From: Siphonodentalium dalli
Lineage: Eukaryota; Mollusca; Scaphopoda; Gadilida; Siphonodentaliidae
Direction of reading: 5' to 3'
Assembly (NCBI GenBank): GCA_032622095.1
Contig: CP136066.1
Coordinates: forward strand, 94,263,319-94,327,318
DNA length: 64,000 bases
The notes beneath the pieces are model-generated. The model was given only the letters and a program-made list of their open reading frames with translations. It was not told the DNA's origin and ran no database searches. This document shows positions 22,559-34,376 of this stretch, one piece after another. A program made the position numbers and the translations under genes. How positions within the stretch are numbered: position 1 is the stretch's first letter; every line of letters starts with the position of its first letter.

Positions 22559-22658
22559 TTCTCTGCTTCGTAGAATAAGATGACCAGATTTACATTATAT
22601 ATACTTGACGCTCAGCTCAGTAGGAAGTAATGTTACAAACGGATTGATTGATGATTTA
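22559..22658 (+). repeat. Right copy of the ~95 bp direct repeat
   Basis: TTCTCTGCTTCGTAGAATAA, GATTTACATTATAT, AGTAATGTTACAAACGGATTG; continues without interruption into 22660 onward, unlike the left copy. Confidence 0.75.
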
Positions 22659-22991
22659 TTCTCATATAATTGCAAATGAATATTAAGAAATACAGAAGAT
22701 AAGCCGAATGTAAAAATAGATCGCTCTTGGTCTAGATATTTTTGTACAGTTTTCAAGCAAATGTATCGAATAGATGTTATATTATTATGCATAATTATCC
22801 AAAATACTCATTAATTTTATTGTATAGTCAGTAAGTGGCTTGAGTTCACGCCCCGTATTAACCCTTTACCCAACAGAACGGCCCTGTGTCAATGCATTCT
22901 CTTATATATGCGAGTCGACCATAGGTCGCCTCGCATATATAAGAGAATGCATTGGCTTAACACATTAAAAATTGTTAAAGAATGTAAGAAA

Positions 22992-25900
22992 TGAAAGTGT
23001 CAATGACACTGTAGCTCAACTTAGGTAGGGGAATAATTTAATGGTCGACAGTAAATGGAGGAATAGGAAAAGTTCTAATTGAAATGTCTAAGTAAGACTA
23101 GATGTACATGTCAATATCAACATTCATAACAGGTTTCATAATGATCGGATCAGGGATGTGGTGATTATGGTGTGCCAAAGGATTTATTGATGCAAAGAGT
23201 AAATTCTAAAATGGCCACCGGCAGCCATGTTTTTTTCCGAATTACCCCAAAATGACTTGTTCCCATCTACAGCCTTTACAAATCTCATAATGATCTGATC
23301 AAAGGTATGACCTGTAGCCTGTGCCAATGGATTTAGTCATGCAAAGAGTAAAATCCAAGATGGCTGCTGGCGGCCATGTTTTTCGGCTGAACGTTTCCCA
23401 TCTACATGTCATTGTTAACATAAATGACAAATTTCTTGAAGTTCCGACCAAAGCTACAACCTGTAGCCCGCACCAAAGGATTTATTCATGCAAAGAGTAA
23501 AATCCAATATGGCTGCTGGCGGACATGTTTTTTAGCCAAACGACCCCAAAATGACTCGTTCCCATCTACATGTTAATATTAACATCCATGATAAATATCA
23601 TGATGATCTGACAAACAGTACGACCTGTAGCCCGTGCCAATGGATTGAATTTTGAAATCCAAGATGGCTGCCAGCGGCCATGTTTTTTGGCCGTAATATC
23701 AATATTCATGACAAATTTCATAAAGGTCAGACCAAAGGTACGACCTGTAACACGCGCCAAAGGATTTAGTCATTGAAAGAGTAAAATCCAAGATGGCTGC
23801 TGGCGGCCATGTTTTTTGGCCGAACGACCCCAAAATCACTCGTTCCCATCTACATGTCATTGTTAACATCCATGACAAATTTCATGAAGTTCTGACCAAA
23901 GCTACAACCTGTAGCCCGCGCCAAAGAATTTAGTCATGCAAAGAGTAAAATCCAAGATGGCTGCTGGCGGCCATGTTTTTTGGCTGAACGACCCCAAAAT
24001 CACTCGTTCCCATCTACATGTCAATATTAACATCCATGACAAATTTCATGATGATCAGACGAACAGCACGACCTGTAACCCGAGCCAATGGATTGAATTT
24101 TGAAATCCAAAATGGCCACCAGCGGCCATGTTTTTTGGCCGAATGACCCCAAAATGACTCGTTCCCATCTACATGTCAATGTCAACATTCATGACAAAAT
24201 TCATAAAGATCAGACCATAGGTACGACTTGTAGCCCGCGCCAAAGGATTTAGTCATGCAAAGAGTAAAATCCATGATGGCTGCTGGCGGCCATGTTTTTT
24301 GGCCGAACAACCCCAAAATCACTCGTTCCCATCTACATGTCATTGTTGACATCCATGACAAATTTCATGAAGTTCTGATCAAAACTACGACCTGTAGCCT
24401 GCGCCAAAGGATTTAGTCATGCAAAGAGTAAAATCCAAGATGGCTGCCAGCGGCCATGTTTTTTGGCCGTATGACCCCAAAATGACTCGTTCCCATATAC
24501 ATGTCAATATCAATATTCATGACAAATTTCATAAAGGTCAGACCAAAGGTACGACCTGTAACCCGCGCCAAAGGATTTAGTCATGCAAAGAGTAAAATCC
24601 AAGATGGCTGCTGGCGGCCATGTTTTTTGGCCGAACGACCCCAAAATCACTCGTTCCCATCTACATGTCATTGTTAACATCCATGACAAATTTCATGAAG
24701 TTCTGATCAAAGCTACAACATGTAGCCCGCGCCAAAGAATTTAGTCATGCAAAGAGTAAAATCCAAAATGGCTGCTGACGGCCATGTTTTTTGGCTGAAC
24801 GACCCCAAAATCACTCGTTCCCATCTACATGTCAATATTAACATCCATGACAAATTTCATGATGATCCGACTAACAGCACGACCTGTAGCCCACGCCAAT
24901 GGACTGAATTTTGAAATCCAAAATGGCCACCAGCGGCCATTTTTTTTGGCCGAATGACCCCAAAATGACTCGTTCCCATCTACATGTCAATGTCAACATT
25001 CATGACAAAATTCATAAAGATCAGACCATAGGTACGACCTGTAGCCCGCGCCAAAGGATTTAGTCATGCAAAGAGTAAAATCCATGATGGCTGCTGGCGG
25101 CCATGTTTTTTGGCCGAACAACCCCATAATCACTCGTTCCCATCCACATGTCATTGTTAACATCCATGACAAATTTCATGAAGTTCTGATCAAAACTACG
25201 ACCTGTAGCCTGCGCCAAAGGATTTAGTCATGCAAAGAGTAAAATCCAAGATGGCTGCTGGCGGCCATGTTTTTTGGCCGAACGACCCCAAAATGACTCG
25301 TTCCCATCTACATGTCAATATTAACATCCATGACAAATTTCATAATGATCAGACGAACAGTACGACCTGTAGCCCGCGCCAATGGATTGAATTTTGAAAT
25401 CCAAAATGGCCACCAGCGGCCATGTTTTTTGGCCGAATGACCCCAAAATGACTCGTTCCCATCTACATGTCAATATCAACATTCATGACAAATTTCATAA
25501 AGATCAGACCAAAGGTACGACCTGTAGCCCGCGCCAAAGGATTTAGTCATGCAAAGAGTAAAATCCAAGATGGCTGCTGGCGGCCATGTTTTTTGGCCGA
25601 ACAACCCCAAAATCACTCGTTCCCATCTACATGTCATTGTTAACATCCATGACAAATTTCATGAAGTTCCGATCAAAACTACGATCTGTAGCCTGCGCCA
25701 AATGATTTAGTCATGCAAAGAGTAAAATCCAAGATGGCTGCTGACGGCCATGTTTTTTGGCCGAACGACCCCAAAATCACTCGTTCCCATCTACATGTCA
25801 ATATTAACATCCATGACAAATTTCATGATGATCAAACGAACAGTACGACCTGTAGCCCGCGCCAATGGATTGAATTTTGAAATCCAAGATGGCCACCAGC

Positions 25901-26099
25901 GGCCATGTTTTTTGGCCGAATGACCCCAAAATGACTCGTTCCCATCTACATGTCAATGTCAACATTCATGCAAAATTTCATAAAGATCAGACCAAAGGTA
26001 CGACCTGTAGCCCGCGCCAAAGGAAATTGTTGACGGACACACGGACGACGGACGCCAAGCCATGGCAATAGCTCAAACTTACAAAAGTAAGTTGAGCTA
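22992..26099 (+). mobile_element. Helitron-like non-autonomous element (HINE/pearl type) with tandem core
   Basis: The left end has an AGTGTCA-A-TGACACT hairpin followed by TAGCTCAACTT. The right end has ACGGACGACGGACGCC, then AACTTAC-AAAA-GTAAGTT, then GAGCTA. Subterminal TAGCTCAACTT/AAGTTGAGCTA are inverted. The core is about 18 tandem units. Non-autonomous Helitron/helentron relatives with a core satellite (DINE/HINE; 'pearl' elements of bivalves) have this layout; that assignment is inference. It inserted in an A-rich site of the family A MITE without an obvious target duplication. Short open frames such as 25877-26071 are repeat translation. Confidence 0.7.
23224..26035 (+). repeat. Tandem array, ~155-164 bp units, A-B-C higher-order repeat of 483 bp
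   Basis: Anchoring on GCCATG, units start at 23224, 23373, 23522, 23677, 23806, 23970, 24125, 24289, 24453, 24617, 24781, 24936, 25100, 25264, 25419, 25583, 25747 and 25902. From 23806 on there are three types. A (164 bp) carries GTCATTGTTAACATCC and GAAGTTC. B (155 bp) carries GATGATC and the short end GGATTGAATTTTGAAATCC. C (164 bp) carries AACATTCATGACAAA and AAAGATCAGACC. The order is A-B-C repeated, with one period missing B (24289-24616). Confidence 0.9.
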
Positions 26100-26525
26100 A
26101 AAATGGTAAAAAGTGTTAAAAAAAGTTTTTTTTTAGGCCAATGCATTCTCTTATATATGCGAGGCGACCTATGGTCGACTCGCATATATAAGAGAATGCA
26201 TTGGCACAGGGCATAACTGTAACCATCACACTGTGGTCAATGAGCCGGTTCCAATGATATCCATATTTGTATGGTTTTATTGAGACAGACCCAAGATAAT
26301 TTAGGCTGTTGCAGCTTTATTTGGCCGTTTTTGGCCGGTTTGTTGGGTAAAGGGTTAACATATGTTGTACACGATGTGGGCGACGTGCATGTTTACCAAT
26401 CCACTGTCCGTTATATTAATTTGAGTATACTTCTTGTACATGGAATTTCGTAACTTATAGTTTATGTCTGGAGCCATAACGTAAATTTATATACATATAA
26501 ATATATTTGATTACAAAACAATCTG

Positions 26526-26951
26526 TTAAAGGGGTACTGTACGCCATTTTCAATAAATTCCCGGTGATAACAACGATCTAATATCGATAATATATAGAAA
26601 ACTAAGTAAATTGAGTCGAATATGTATTTTGTAAACGTTCAGGTTAATAGGTTATCTTAAAATCAAAGTTAATAATTTGATATAAATTTAATTTATGGCT
26701 GGAGTCATAAATTAAATTACGAATTTCCGTGTACAAGACGTAATAAAAAATAATTCACGGATAGTGGATTGGGCAAAGCGTGGCACACATGATCGTGTAA
26801 AAAAGTTATGTTGATAAGGGGCATAAACTCTGCCATCCGTAACATTAATTCGTACTCAACAGACTTTCAAATAATGGAAATCTGGTTACCTTATTCTACA
26901 ACTCAGAGACTAAAGAAACCAACAACAACATTTGGTTACAGTATCCCTTAA
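26526..26951 (+). mobile_element. TTAA MITE, family F
   Basis: TTAAAGGGGTACTGTACGCC start, AACCAACAACAACATTTGG and TACAGTATCCCTTAA end. Shorter than the 600 bp copy at 5484-6083 because internal AT-rich sequence is lost. Confidence 0.75.
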
Positions 26952-27084
26952 ACCTGAACGTTTACATAAGACATCTTCAACTCAAATTAATTATTTATCT
27001 ATATATATATATATATTATCGATGTTATAGATCGTTGACATTCTCGGGATTTTATAGAAAATGGCGTATACAGTCTCCCTTTAA
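26948..27084 (-). mobile_element. Inverted partial family F copy fused to the preceding one
   Basis: Reverse complement reads TTAAAGGGAGACTGTATACGCCATTTTC..., TCTATAACATCGATAATATA, ACTCAAATTAATTATTT-type text and CCTGAACGTTTACA, i.e. the left third of family F. It starts exactly at the right end of the forward copy. Confidence 0.65.
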
Positions 27085-27263
27085 TCCAATCATACATATA
27101 TATAAGACAAAGCGTTCTGAACAGCCATATATAATCAAATCAAGACAAATTATTCTCTCTCATGATTGCCTATCAACTTCATATATCCATAGAATTCTTC
27201 GACTTCTGCAATAACGATGCTTCAAATGTGCTTGCTTCTGAAGTGAAGGTATAGGCCTATATA

Positions 27264-27814
27264 CACTCTAAATCGCGATGGGTAACATTTTACACAACAC
27301 AATAGTGCATATAACACGACGCGACCGTTGGGTAAATTTTACCCAACCTTGGGCAATGTTTTTGCTCAACGCGCGCAGGGTAACATTTTACCCAACACTA
27401 ATTTCCCTTCCGCGTTGTGTGATTTTTTTACCCGAACGTTTGGGTGCACAATTGCTTAATTATTGGGTCAAATCTATTTCCTCACATATCTTCTGAGTTG
27501 ATAATAAACGCTCTTCATTGATCATCTATGTTTAAATAATGTATTAGTCCCCTTATAAGTCATCTGAGACCAAAAGCACATATCCAGTTGTCAGGTGACA
27601 TATGTGTACCAATGTTCCTACATATCGGCTAAGCATAAGCCTACAAAAAAAAATCGCCCAACGCATAATGGAAATCAATATTGTGTAAATTGTTACCCTA
27701 TACGTTGAGTAAAAGAATTGGCCAACAATGGGTAAAATTTACCAAACGTTCGCGTAATACTATAATATATGCCCCTTTGTGTTGGGTAAAATTTACCCAA
27801 CGCGATTTTGAGTG
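27264..27814. mobile_element. TA-flanked TIR element with repeated GGGTAAA.TTTACCC palindromes
   Basis: TIRs CACTC(T/A)AAATCGCG and then GGGTAA.ATTTTAC(A/C)CAAC on both sides, flanked by TA (27262-27263, 27815-27816). At least four further GGGTAAA/TTTACCC half or full palindromes lie inside (27329, 27379, about 27730, 27781). 551 bp, no transposase. Superfamily not determined. Confidence 0.7.
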
Positions 27815-27816
27815 TA

Positions 27817-28244
27817 GGCTGACAAACCGTGTTAAAACTTCGAATTTTGAAAGTCGATATCAGGTCATCACAACCTCCTATATATTAATTGGCTAGTATG
27901 GTAGGTGCGATCTAATTATTTTCTGGTATATATATATAACACGTATATACAGCTACGGCGGTTTCAAACTCGGGCACGGCATCTTTAACGAATGTATATG
28001 CATCTTGTGCGATTGTTCACTTCAGTATAACCAGAAATATTATTGTTATATATGATTCAAAGAGAGACCAAACAAGTGGGCTTCTTATATCATATACCAT
28101 AAATGTGCTCATGTTTCGCCACCTTAATTAAAATAAATTGTATTGTGAAAATGCGATATGTGTGAATATATATAATGTAAGCTCGGGGGTTGAGTATATA
28201 TATATACCCAGCCCTCCACGCATTTCCGATGAATGGCAACAAGG
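27817..28244. other. No gene recognised
   Basis: AT-rich; nothing assignable. Confidence 0.4.
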
Positions 28245-28351
28245 CCGAGAGCTTTCCGATGAATGGCAACAAGCCATATTTCCGACTAAATCCTGAAAAA
28301 TTACCCATAATTCTGCTGTGGTTAAGTGGTCAATTACTTTGGGAATTACTG
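28245..28351 (-). mobile_element. TA-flanked palindromic MITE, copy 3, truncated
   Basis: Reverse complement matches 22108-22230 through GGCAACAAGCCATATTTCCG and ends AATTACTG|TA at 28351. The left TIR is lost. The phrase TTTCCGATGAATGGCAACAA is duplicated (28225-28275). Confidence 0.65.
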
Positions 28352-28353
28352 TA

Positions 28354-29261
28354 TAGCGTCTGTGCACATCCAGCATTTTTAACCGCTGTGCATGACCGCC
28401 ATATAGCATCTGCAAACCGGATAAGGAATTGTTTATATGCGGATTTCTCTAAGAGACTCTTGGATATTATTTGGGATGCCAGTTAATGCATAATATCCGC
28501 ATACCAAGGCGACGAGTTTCTGTTTACCTCTTGGTTGTTCTGGTGTTTGTTTTTGATGCATCCACAACGTCGACCGAGCAAATAGCTTGTGTGTTGTCAA
28601 ACAACGTATATGTGCATCAAGATTACACAGAATGCAGTATGTGTATGGGTATAAGCGTGTGACATCCTGTTCCAAATACAACAACAAAAACAGCACTCAA
28701 TTCAGTCTCGTGTAAGGCTCATTTCTCGGGGGAAAGCGTCAACGTTTAATTTGTTATATGTACTATTGGTCTACCAATAAAGTTGACAAAAAGAGACATT
28801 TCATTTTTCCATATGCAAAATAAACACTAAAGCACCAATGTCCCACCTCAAAGTCGTGTCGCCACGTAAGTAAATTGTACAAATACTGCGTTTATACCTA
28901 AATTTCTTTGACTGTCGAAAAGCGACGAAAAGGCTTTGTATGTTTTCGAAAGGTTTCAGCTATACTACTATATATGCTCGTCGAATTATTTCGTGTCTCT
29001 ATTATTAATCTGAGATTAAGATGATAAATAGATTTATTACCGGGTGTGTGTGTATATATATATATATTAATACCCGAATTCGGTAAGCTTGACTGTATAT
29101 GTATATAGAAAAGTATAGGCACCTTGCATGAATGGATTTTTTTCACGATTACATGCAGACATGTCTTCAAATGTATATACATAGAGCGCCGAAAAAACAG
29201 GTTGATTAACATGTATATTGTATATAATTTATACAGACTATGTATATGTAAATATACAGAC
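28354..29261. other. No gene recognised
   Basis: Open frames on both strands (28190-28486 plus, 28433-28696 minus, 28898-29212 minus) lack domains. ACCAATAAAGTTGACAAAAAG near 28773 could be a retroelement 3' end, but nothing upstream supports it. Confidence 0.4.
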
Positions 29262-29360
29262 TATGTCTCCAAAGTATATATATGTCTCCAAAGTATATAT
29301 ATGTCTCCAATATGTCTCCAATATGTCTCCTCCAATATGTCTCCAATATGTCTCCAAAGA
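29262..29360 (+). repeat. Short tandem repeat of ATGTCTCCAA units
   Basis: Units ATGTCTCCAAAGTATATAT (two) then ATGTCTCCAAT (several). Frames over it, such as 29206-29466 minus (GDILETYW...), are translated repeat. Confidence 0.9.
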
Positions 29361-29764
29361 AAATATAATGCCGCATCATTTCCTGAGCCAGACTGTTTGG
29401 TAGGCGGGATGTATAGTCAATTAAAATAGCTCCTCTGTAATATTCGAAGGTCGACCAATATATCAATACAGAAACCTAACTCCAATTTACAGAGGGAATG
29501 TATTCCCATCGGATATCAGAATCTAGTTTTTTAATGTTCTAATCAGCGTCTCCAACAGTCGGGAGTTCTTTTTCTAGTTCTTTTTCTTTCGGAATGGAAC
29601 ATAAAAACAGTCTTGTTCATAACTGCCTTTCATTTCGTGTCCTTTTGTTATTTAGAATGTGACAAAATCGGAAAGAGAGTATACAACTATTAATATAATA
29701 CGAACAGATTGTTCTTATATATATACCAAGGTCTATACGGAAATTGGTAGGAAATGCGTTGAAC

Positions 29765-29933
29765 AAACTGTTGATGGACAATTTTATACTATAGAGTTGA
29801 CAGTGGTTAGCATTAATTAATCGATTTTGAACTTAAGTTATTTTGAAGAAATGTTGTTGTTGTTGGAATCTGATGATACGGGGAACATCGAATCGGATTG
29901 TGTACATTTACGTGTACCTTTAAGCAAAGTTAC
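29765..29933 (-). mobile_element. Family D TTAA MITE, reverse fragment
   Basis: Contains TATAGAGTTGACAGTGGTTA, AAATGTTGTTGTTGTTGG, GGGAACATCGAATCGGATTG and ends GTGTACCTTTAA, the family D left end in reverse. Confidence 0.65.
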
Positions 29934-31266
29934 TGTATTACAATAAATGATCATCATGAACGATTAGCATCAGAACACAACTGCAATTCTGGTCATCGTA
30001 TTTAAGTTATTGCTTTATAATTATACTATCTCAATGGTTATTTTAAATGCGGTTATTTGCCGGGCAAATATATACTGAGTAACGGCTGCTGAATATATTT
30101 GAAAATGGCATATGTGCATGGAATGGGAACTGTTTTATCGTGAGTGGAATATATTTCCCACTTTGACTTGTACTGTCGATTTGTTCTCTTTGATCTTGAC
30201 ATTTATAAAACGTTCGAAAGCTATTAACTGATAACCCAGCATATAACAAGCACGGCATGCATGATATACGATCAGAAACGATAATTTCAAACCAGAATAC
30301 CCATTTTCTGCATGGGAACAGCATTGACAAAAACCCGAGATACGGACCACATGAGCCTCGCGCCCTTTTGTCGTCCTCTGCATGTAAAGAGTCATGCAGA
30401 CACTTTGCGGTGAGCGCATATACATGACTTTTGTGAACATTTTGACCCAACAACTATTTACCCAAAAGTAATGACATGCTTTCAATTTGGCTCATTCACC
30501 AGAACCGCGTGTTCTTGCTCAGATCACAATGACCACGCAGGTCACATAACCTGACATAATATATACAGGCTATATATATTCTAGAGTTTAATTTCGCATT
30601 ATTCATATACTCGTCATCTGTATTTTATATGCAACTGTACCATATGTTATCTATATATGGGATTTCTTTAGCTTGATCCCGTCATGACCATTATGTATAC
30701 TGCAGACTATCACCTATGTGCGTACATTCATTCTTAACAAATATATACTTCTTAAATTTCGATATTAAACCAGCGACATACAAAGCGATTCACAAACAGG
30801 TGGTAAAAACACTTGCATGTGTTGTATGTGAGCGTTTACAAAGTGTTTCGCTTACAGCTATTCCCAAAAAAGAAATTCTTCCATATTGAGCTACTATAGT
30901 ATATTATGCGCCATACTTTCCGAAATATCTTCAAATTTATACGCGGGCAATCAAGATCTTCGTAATCATGTTGGGCCCAGCGTTTAAGTTTATATTGCTT
31001 GTACTATACTACTAGTTTTCTCTGTCGCTTTGTGATAACTAAATTGACTTCAAATTGAAATGCTAAATGTTTCTCACTTATTATTAAATATGCGAATCTT
31101 ATTTCATTTGAAATAGGAAATGAATGAAGCGTTAAAGATAGCTATCAAAATTGTAATCATATATAAGACATAATAACTATGTAGGTGGTGCCATATTCAT
31201 TACCAACATATTAAATGTGTCATCAGAGTGTCGCTCTGTAAGTACACTTTGTCACTGACTTCAGCT
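29934..31266. other. No gene recognised
   Basis: Overlapping minus frames 30043-30453 (136 codons) and 30135-30485 (116 codons) are the longest outside repeats. They are in different phases, begin with no special context and show no domain I know. I leave them uncalled. Confidence 0.4.
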
Positions 31267-31654
31267 TTAACCCTTTACCCAACAGAACGGTCCTGTGCCA
31301 ATGCATTATCTTATATATGCGAGTCGACAATAGGTCGCATCGCATATATAAGAGAATGCATTGGCTTAACACATTAAAAATTATAAAATTGTTAAAGAAT
31401 GTAAGAAAAAATGGTAAAAAGTGTTTTTTTAGGCCAATGCATTCTCTTATATATGCGATGCGACCTATGGTCGACTCGCATATATAAGAGAATGCATTGG
31501 CACAGGGCATAACTGTAACCATCACAATGTGGTCAATGAGCCGGTTCCAATGATATCCATATTTGTGTGGTTTTATTGAGACAGACCCAAGATAATTTAG
31601 GCTGTTGCAGCTTTATTTGGCCGTTTTTGACCGGTTTGTTGGGTAACGGGTTAA
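31267..31654 (+). mobile_element. piggyBac-like double-hairpin MITE, family A, complete copy
   Basis: 388 bp, TTAA at both ends (31267-31270, 31651-31654). Shorter linker than the 3533 copy. In both hairpins the tip-side CCTCGC has become CATCGC (GCGATGC in the mirror hairpin), a paired change not seen in the other copies. Confidence 0.8.
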
Positions 31655-31913
31655 CTTGTTAATTTGTTTCTTATTCGATGTTAAACTTTTGATATACTGG
31701 ATTCACTTATGAATTAGGAAGCCATGACATATTTATAACTATATGTGTGTTACCATATTTAGGCTATGTGGTGATCAACCAAGCAATATTGCACCAGGGC
31801 AATTGTTTTAAACAATATTAGGGGTATAACTTCATAAAAGTAGTTTAGAGAAACCATGCAACATGATTGCATTTCCATATAATTACCGATATTAAGTCCA
31901 TGCTATATAGTAT

Positions 31914-32299
31914 TTAAAGTGATATGAAACACTCCGGTAGGGTGATCAAATAGAAACGGAGAATAATCTTACTCAATTTAACTCAAAGTAGTTATTTTTA
32001 CGAATATTAATCCAAATTTACAACACACACACCGTCATTCTCATATATTAATTAAATGCAGTGACTGTCGGTGATAAATCATTTGCGTTAGTTTATCGCC
32101 GATTGTTGCGTCCCGAATCGAGATGTAAATATTTACAATTAAGCGTAGTTCAGACGGTGATATCTATGGAGTGGTGTGGTCGATTTGTTTGAGATTTTTG
32201 GTGATGCTAGTAGAATACTCCATTCCCCAAGTTGGTATAGCGCCTGAGTACTAACTTATCAATGTCACACACCCGAACAAGTCCATAATATGTCTTTAA
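31914..32299 (+). mobile_element. TTAA MITE, family I, forward copy
   Basis: TTAAAGTGATATGAAACACTCC start; the right end reversed is TTAAAGACATATTATGGACTT. Inside are CCGATTGTTGCGTCCCGAATC and CTATGGAGTGGTGTGGTCGAT. Inverse copy at 41294-41669. Non-coding. Confidence 0.7.
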
Positions 32300-33874
32300 A
32301 CAATTTTTATTTCTAACCGAAAGATCATTTTCATAACATGGTGGGCACGAATATGTACGGAACAACGAGTCGCATCAAATGTAAATTGAGTTGTTTTTAG
32401 ATATCCTCTATAATATTATAAATAGAAGACATTTCTGACCTATAACTTGTAAATAATATAACTATTTATCAAATTATAACGCTGTCATTGGTGTGGTACA
32501 AAGAAATATCAGAATGAATAACATTTTCATTAGGCGATACTATTACTGGGGCTGGTTTCATAAATACAATACGTTATTATATACTGATACTAAATTTCGA
32601 CTAATCTCACCTCTTCATTCGGAAAAGGTCGAACTTCGTTCAAAGTGTGAGACTTAAGCTTTTGCGTAAGAAGCCTGAGCATTGTTCCTCCGTTAACAAC
32701 CATCTAACGGGCTCAACTCCAGGCATCAACCAAGTGAACTAAAACATCCAGCAGAATCGAACTCCCAACACAGAGTCAATCCCGCGCAGAACCCTCAAGA
32801 ATAGCAAATCTTCCAACCTGAAATGGAAGCGGAAAATATCACAAAATGTCATTCACAAAATATTAACTAGCATATATTGGCGAACAAATGAATCCAATAA
32901 CCGGCGAGTTTGGTTTCCTACAAAGGAATATATACCTAAATATTGTACATGACTGCCAGGCTTCGCACAGTGTATCGCGTGCGGCCGACGATACTATAGT
33001 AAAAACGTAAGAGTAAAACCAACAAGAATGTGTGGTTTGGTCTATTTCTATCTTTCAGTCACTGTTAATTAGGGGGTGTGAGGAAGCGAGAAAATCGGTC
33101 AATGCTTGTGATATTTAGAGTTGAAGCATGAATTTTCGCGGGAATTATTTCATAATATAACATGGAATACGTAGATCATTATTTGACGTATTTTTGTACA
33201 ATATGTTTGCGACATATCTTCGCTTTCTTTGTGATAAGAAACGAGTGACCTTGATATAAATACACTGGTTACCCCCACGACAATGAGATATTCCTGACCT
33301 GTGTCCTGATTGGTCGGCTGTGCCGTTATGAGTGGAGTTTACATGCGTACTATTGGCATCTGTCCAATTGCTGGCTACAATTAAGATCGCCGCGCGCGGA
33401 ATTACACACATTTACTATGAAGTCAAGCTTTGAGGGCAGTTGTCGTCGTATCGGTCGAATCTCGGAAGAAATAAAAGCGTTTATTGACGAACATAATCGG
33501 AGCTGCAAAACAGCCGCTCTTCGACAGATCATGGGGTCGGCTTGATTTTTCGATAGATTATAAATTTCATTCATGCGCGGTGCTGTATACGTTGTGTTTT
33601 AGGTCGAACTGGTCTTCCTCGCTAATGAATTAACCTTATCAAACGGGAATTGATTGATTTAAAGTGGTGTGTTTGGTATTCCGTTTAACATATCGCAATG
33701 GGATGCCATGACATAGTATCGGCCCGTGATATATTGTGTGAGGCTAATGTAGGTCGCGGGAACTATAGGCCCACAGGGAAGAAGTGCCTATTGCCAAAAA
33801 CGCCGGCTACATTAATTATATATACTATACAGCTCTTAGTATATAATATATATATTTTTCGTTTACATTTTGTC
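32300..33874. other. No gene recognised
   Basis: Minus frames 33145-33411 and 33350-33574 overlap on a GC-richer patch (33290-33560) without a recognisable domain. No repeat boundary found. Confidence 0.4.
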
Positions 33875-34376
33875 TTAAAGGCACGTGCGGCCTTAATTGT
33901 CGAAAATATTCATATTTGTTCCAAACACCGTAAACAGAAAAACATTAAAACGCATACAGTTCCGTTCATATATACCATGACCATCGCGTAAACAGCATGT
34001 TATCATAAAGACCTACTATATTTTACCTAAGCAAGAGACTGATTGTGTTACAGAAGACAGCACAATGCTACTGGGTATTCACACACAAATGGCATAAACG
34101 CTCTTTATTAGTTCCATATCAGGTATTCACCAACAAAGAACGCTCTTTATGTTTACCATCATAATATAAACAAACACCATAAAAGTAACTTTTTATGCTT
34201 TTGTTTACATAACAATGGTCAAACATATGACCATAACATACTGTTTATGCGATATTTCTTATTTGTATACGGACAAAGTCTATCTACATTTTGATGTTCT
34301 TTCTGTTTGTGGCGGTTTTTGACGGGTGGAGATATTTTCACAGGATACCCACCGCCAAGGCCAACCGTGTCTTTAA
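33875..34376 (+). mobile_element. TTAA MITE, family H
   Basis: TTAAAGGCACGTGCGGCC start; right end reversed TTAAAGACACGGTTGGCC. Internal landmarks: GTGTTACAGAAGACAGCAC, two AACGCTCTTTAT motifs (34097, 34139), TGCTTTTGTTTACATAACAA and ATACCCACCGCCAA. Copy at 55490-56015. Non-coding. Confidence 0.75.

Larger units (their letters stand above)
22858..26358 (+). mobile_element. piggyBac-like double-hairpin MITE, family A, split by a nested element
   Basis: Left piece 22858-22991 (TTAACCCTTTACCCAACAG, hairpin 1, linker to GAATGTAAGAAA) and right piece 26100-26358 (AAAATGGTAAAAAGTG, hairpin 2, right arm, TGTTGGGTAAAGGGTTAA) join seamlessly when compared with the intact copy at 3533-3932. The intervening 3.1 kb is a later insertion. 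TTAA at 22858-22861 and 26355-26358. Confidence 0.85.

Noticed and set aside
30043-30485. Overlapping 136- and 116-codon minus frames
   Set aside because: Two phases open over the same DNA, no domain, no upstream or downstream coding support.
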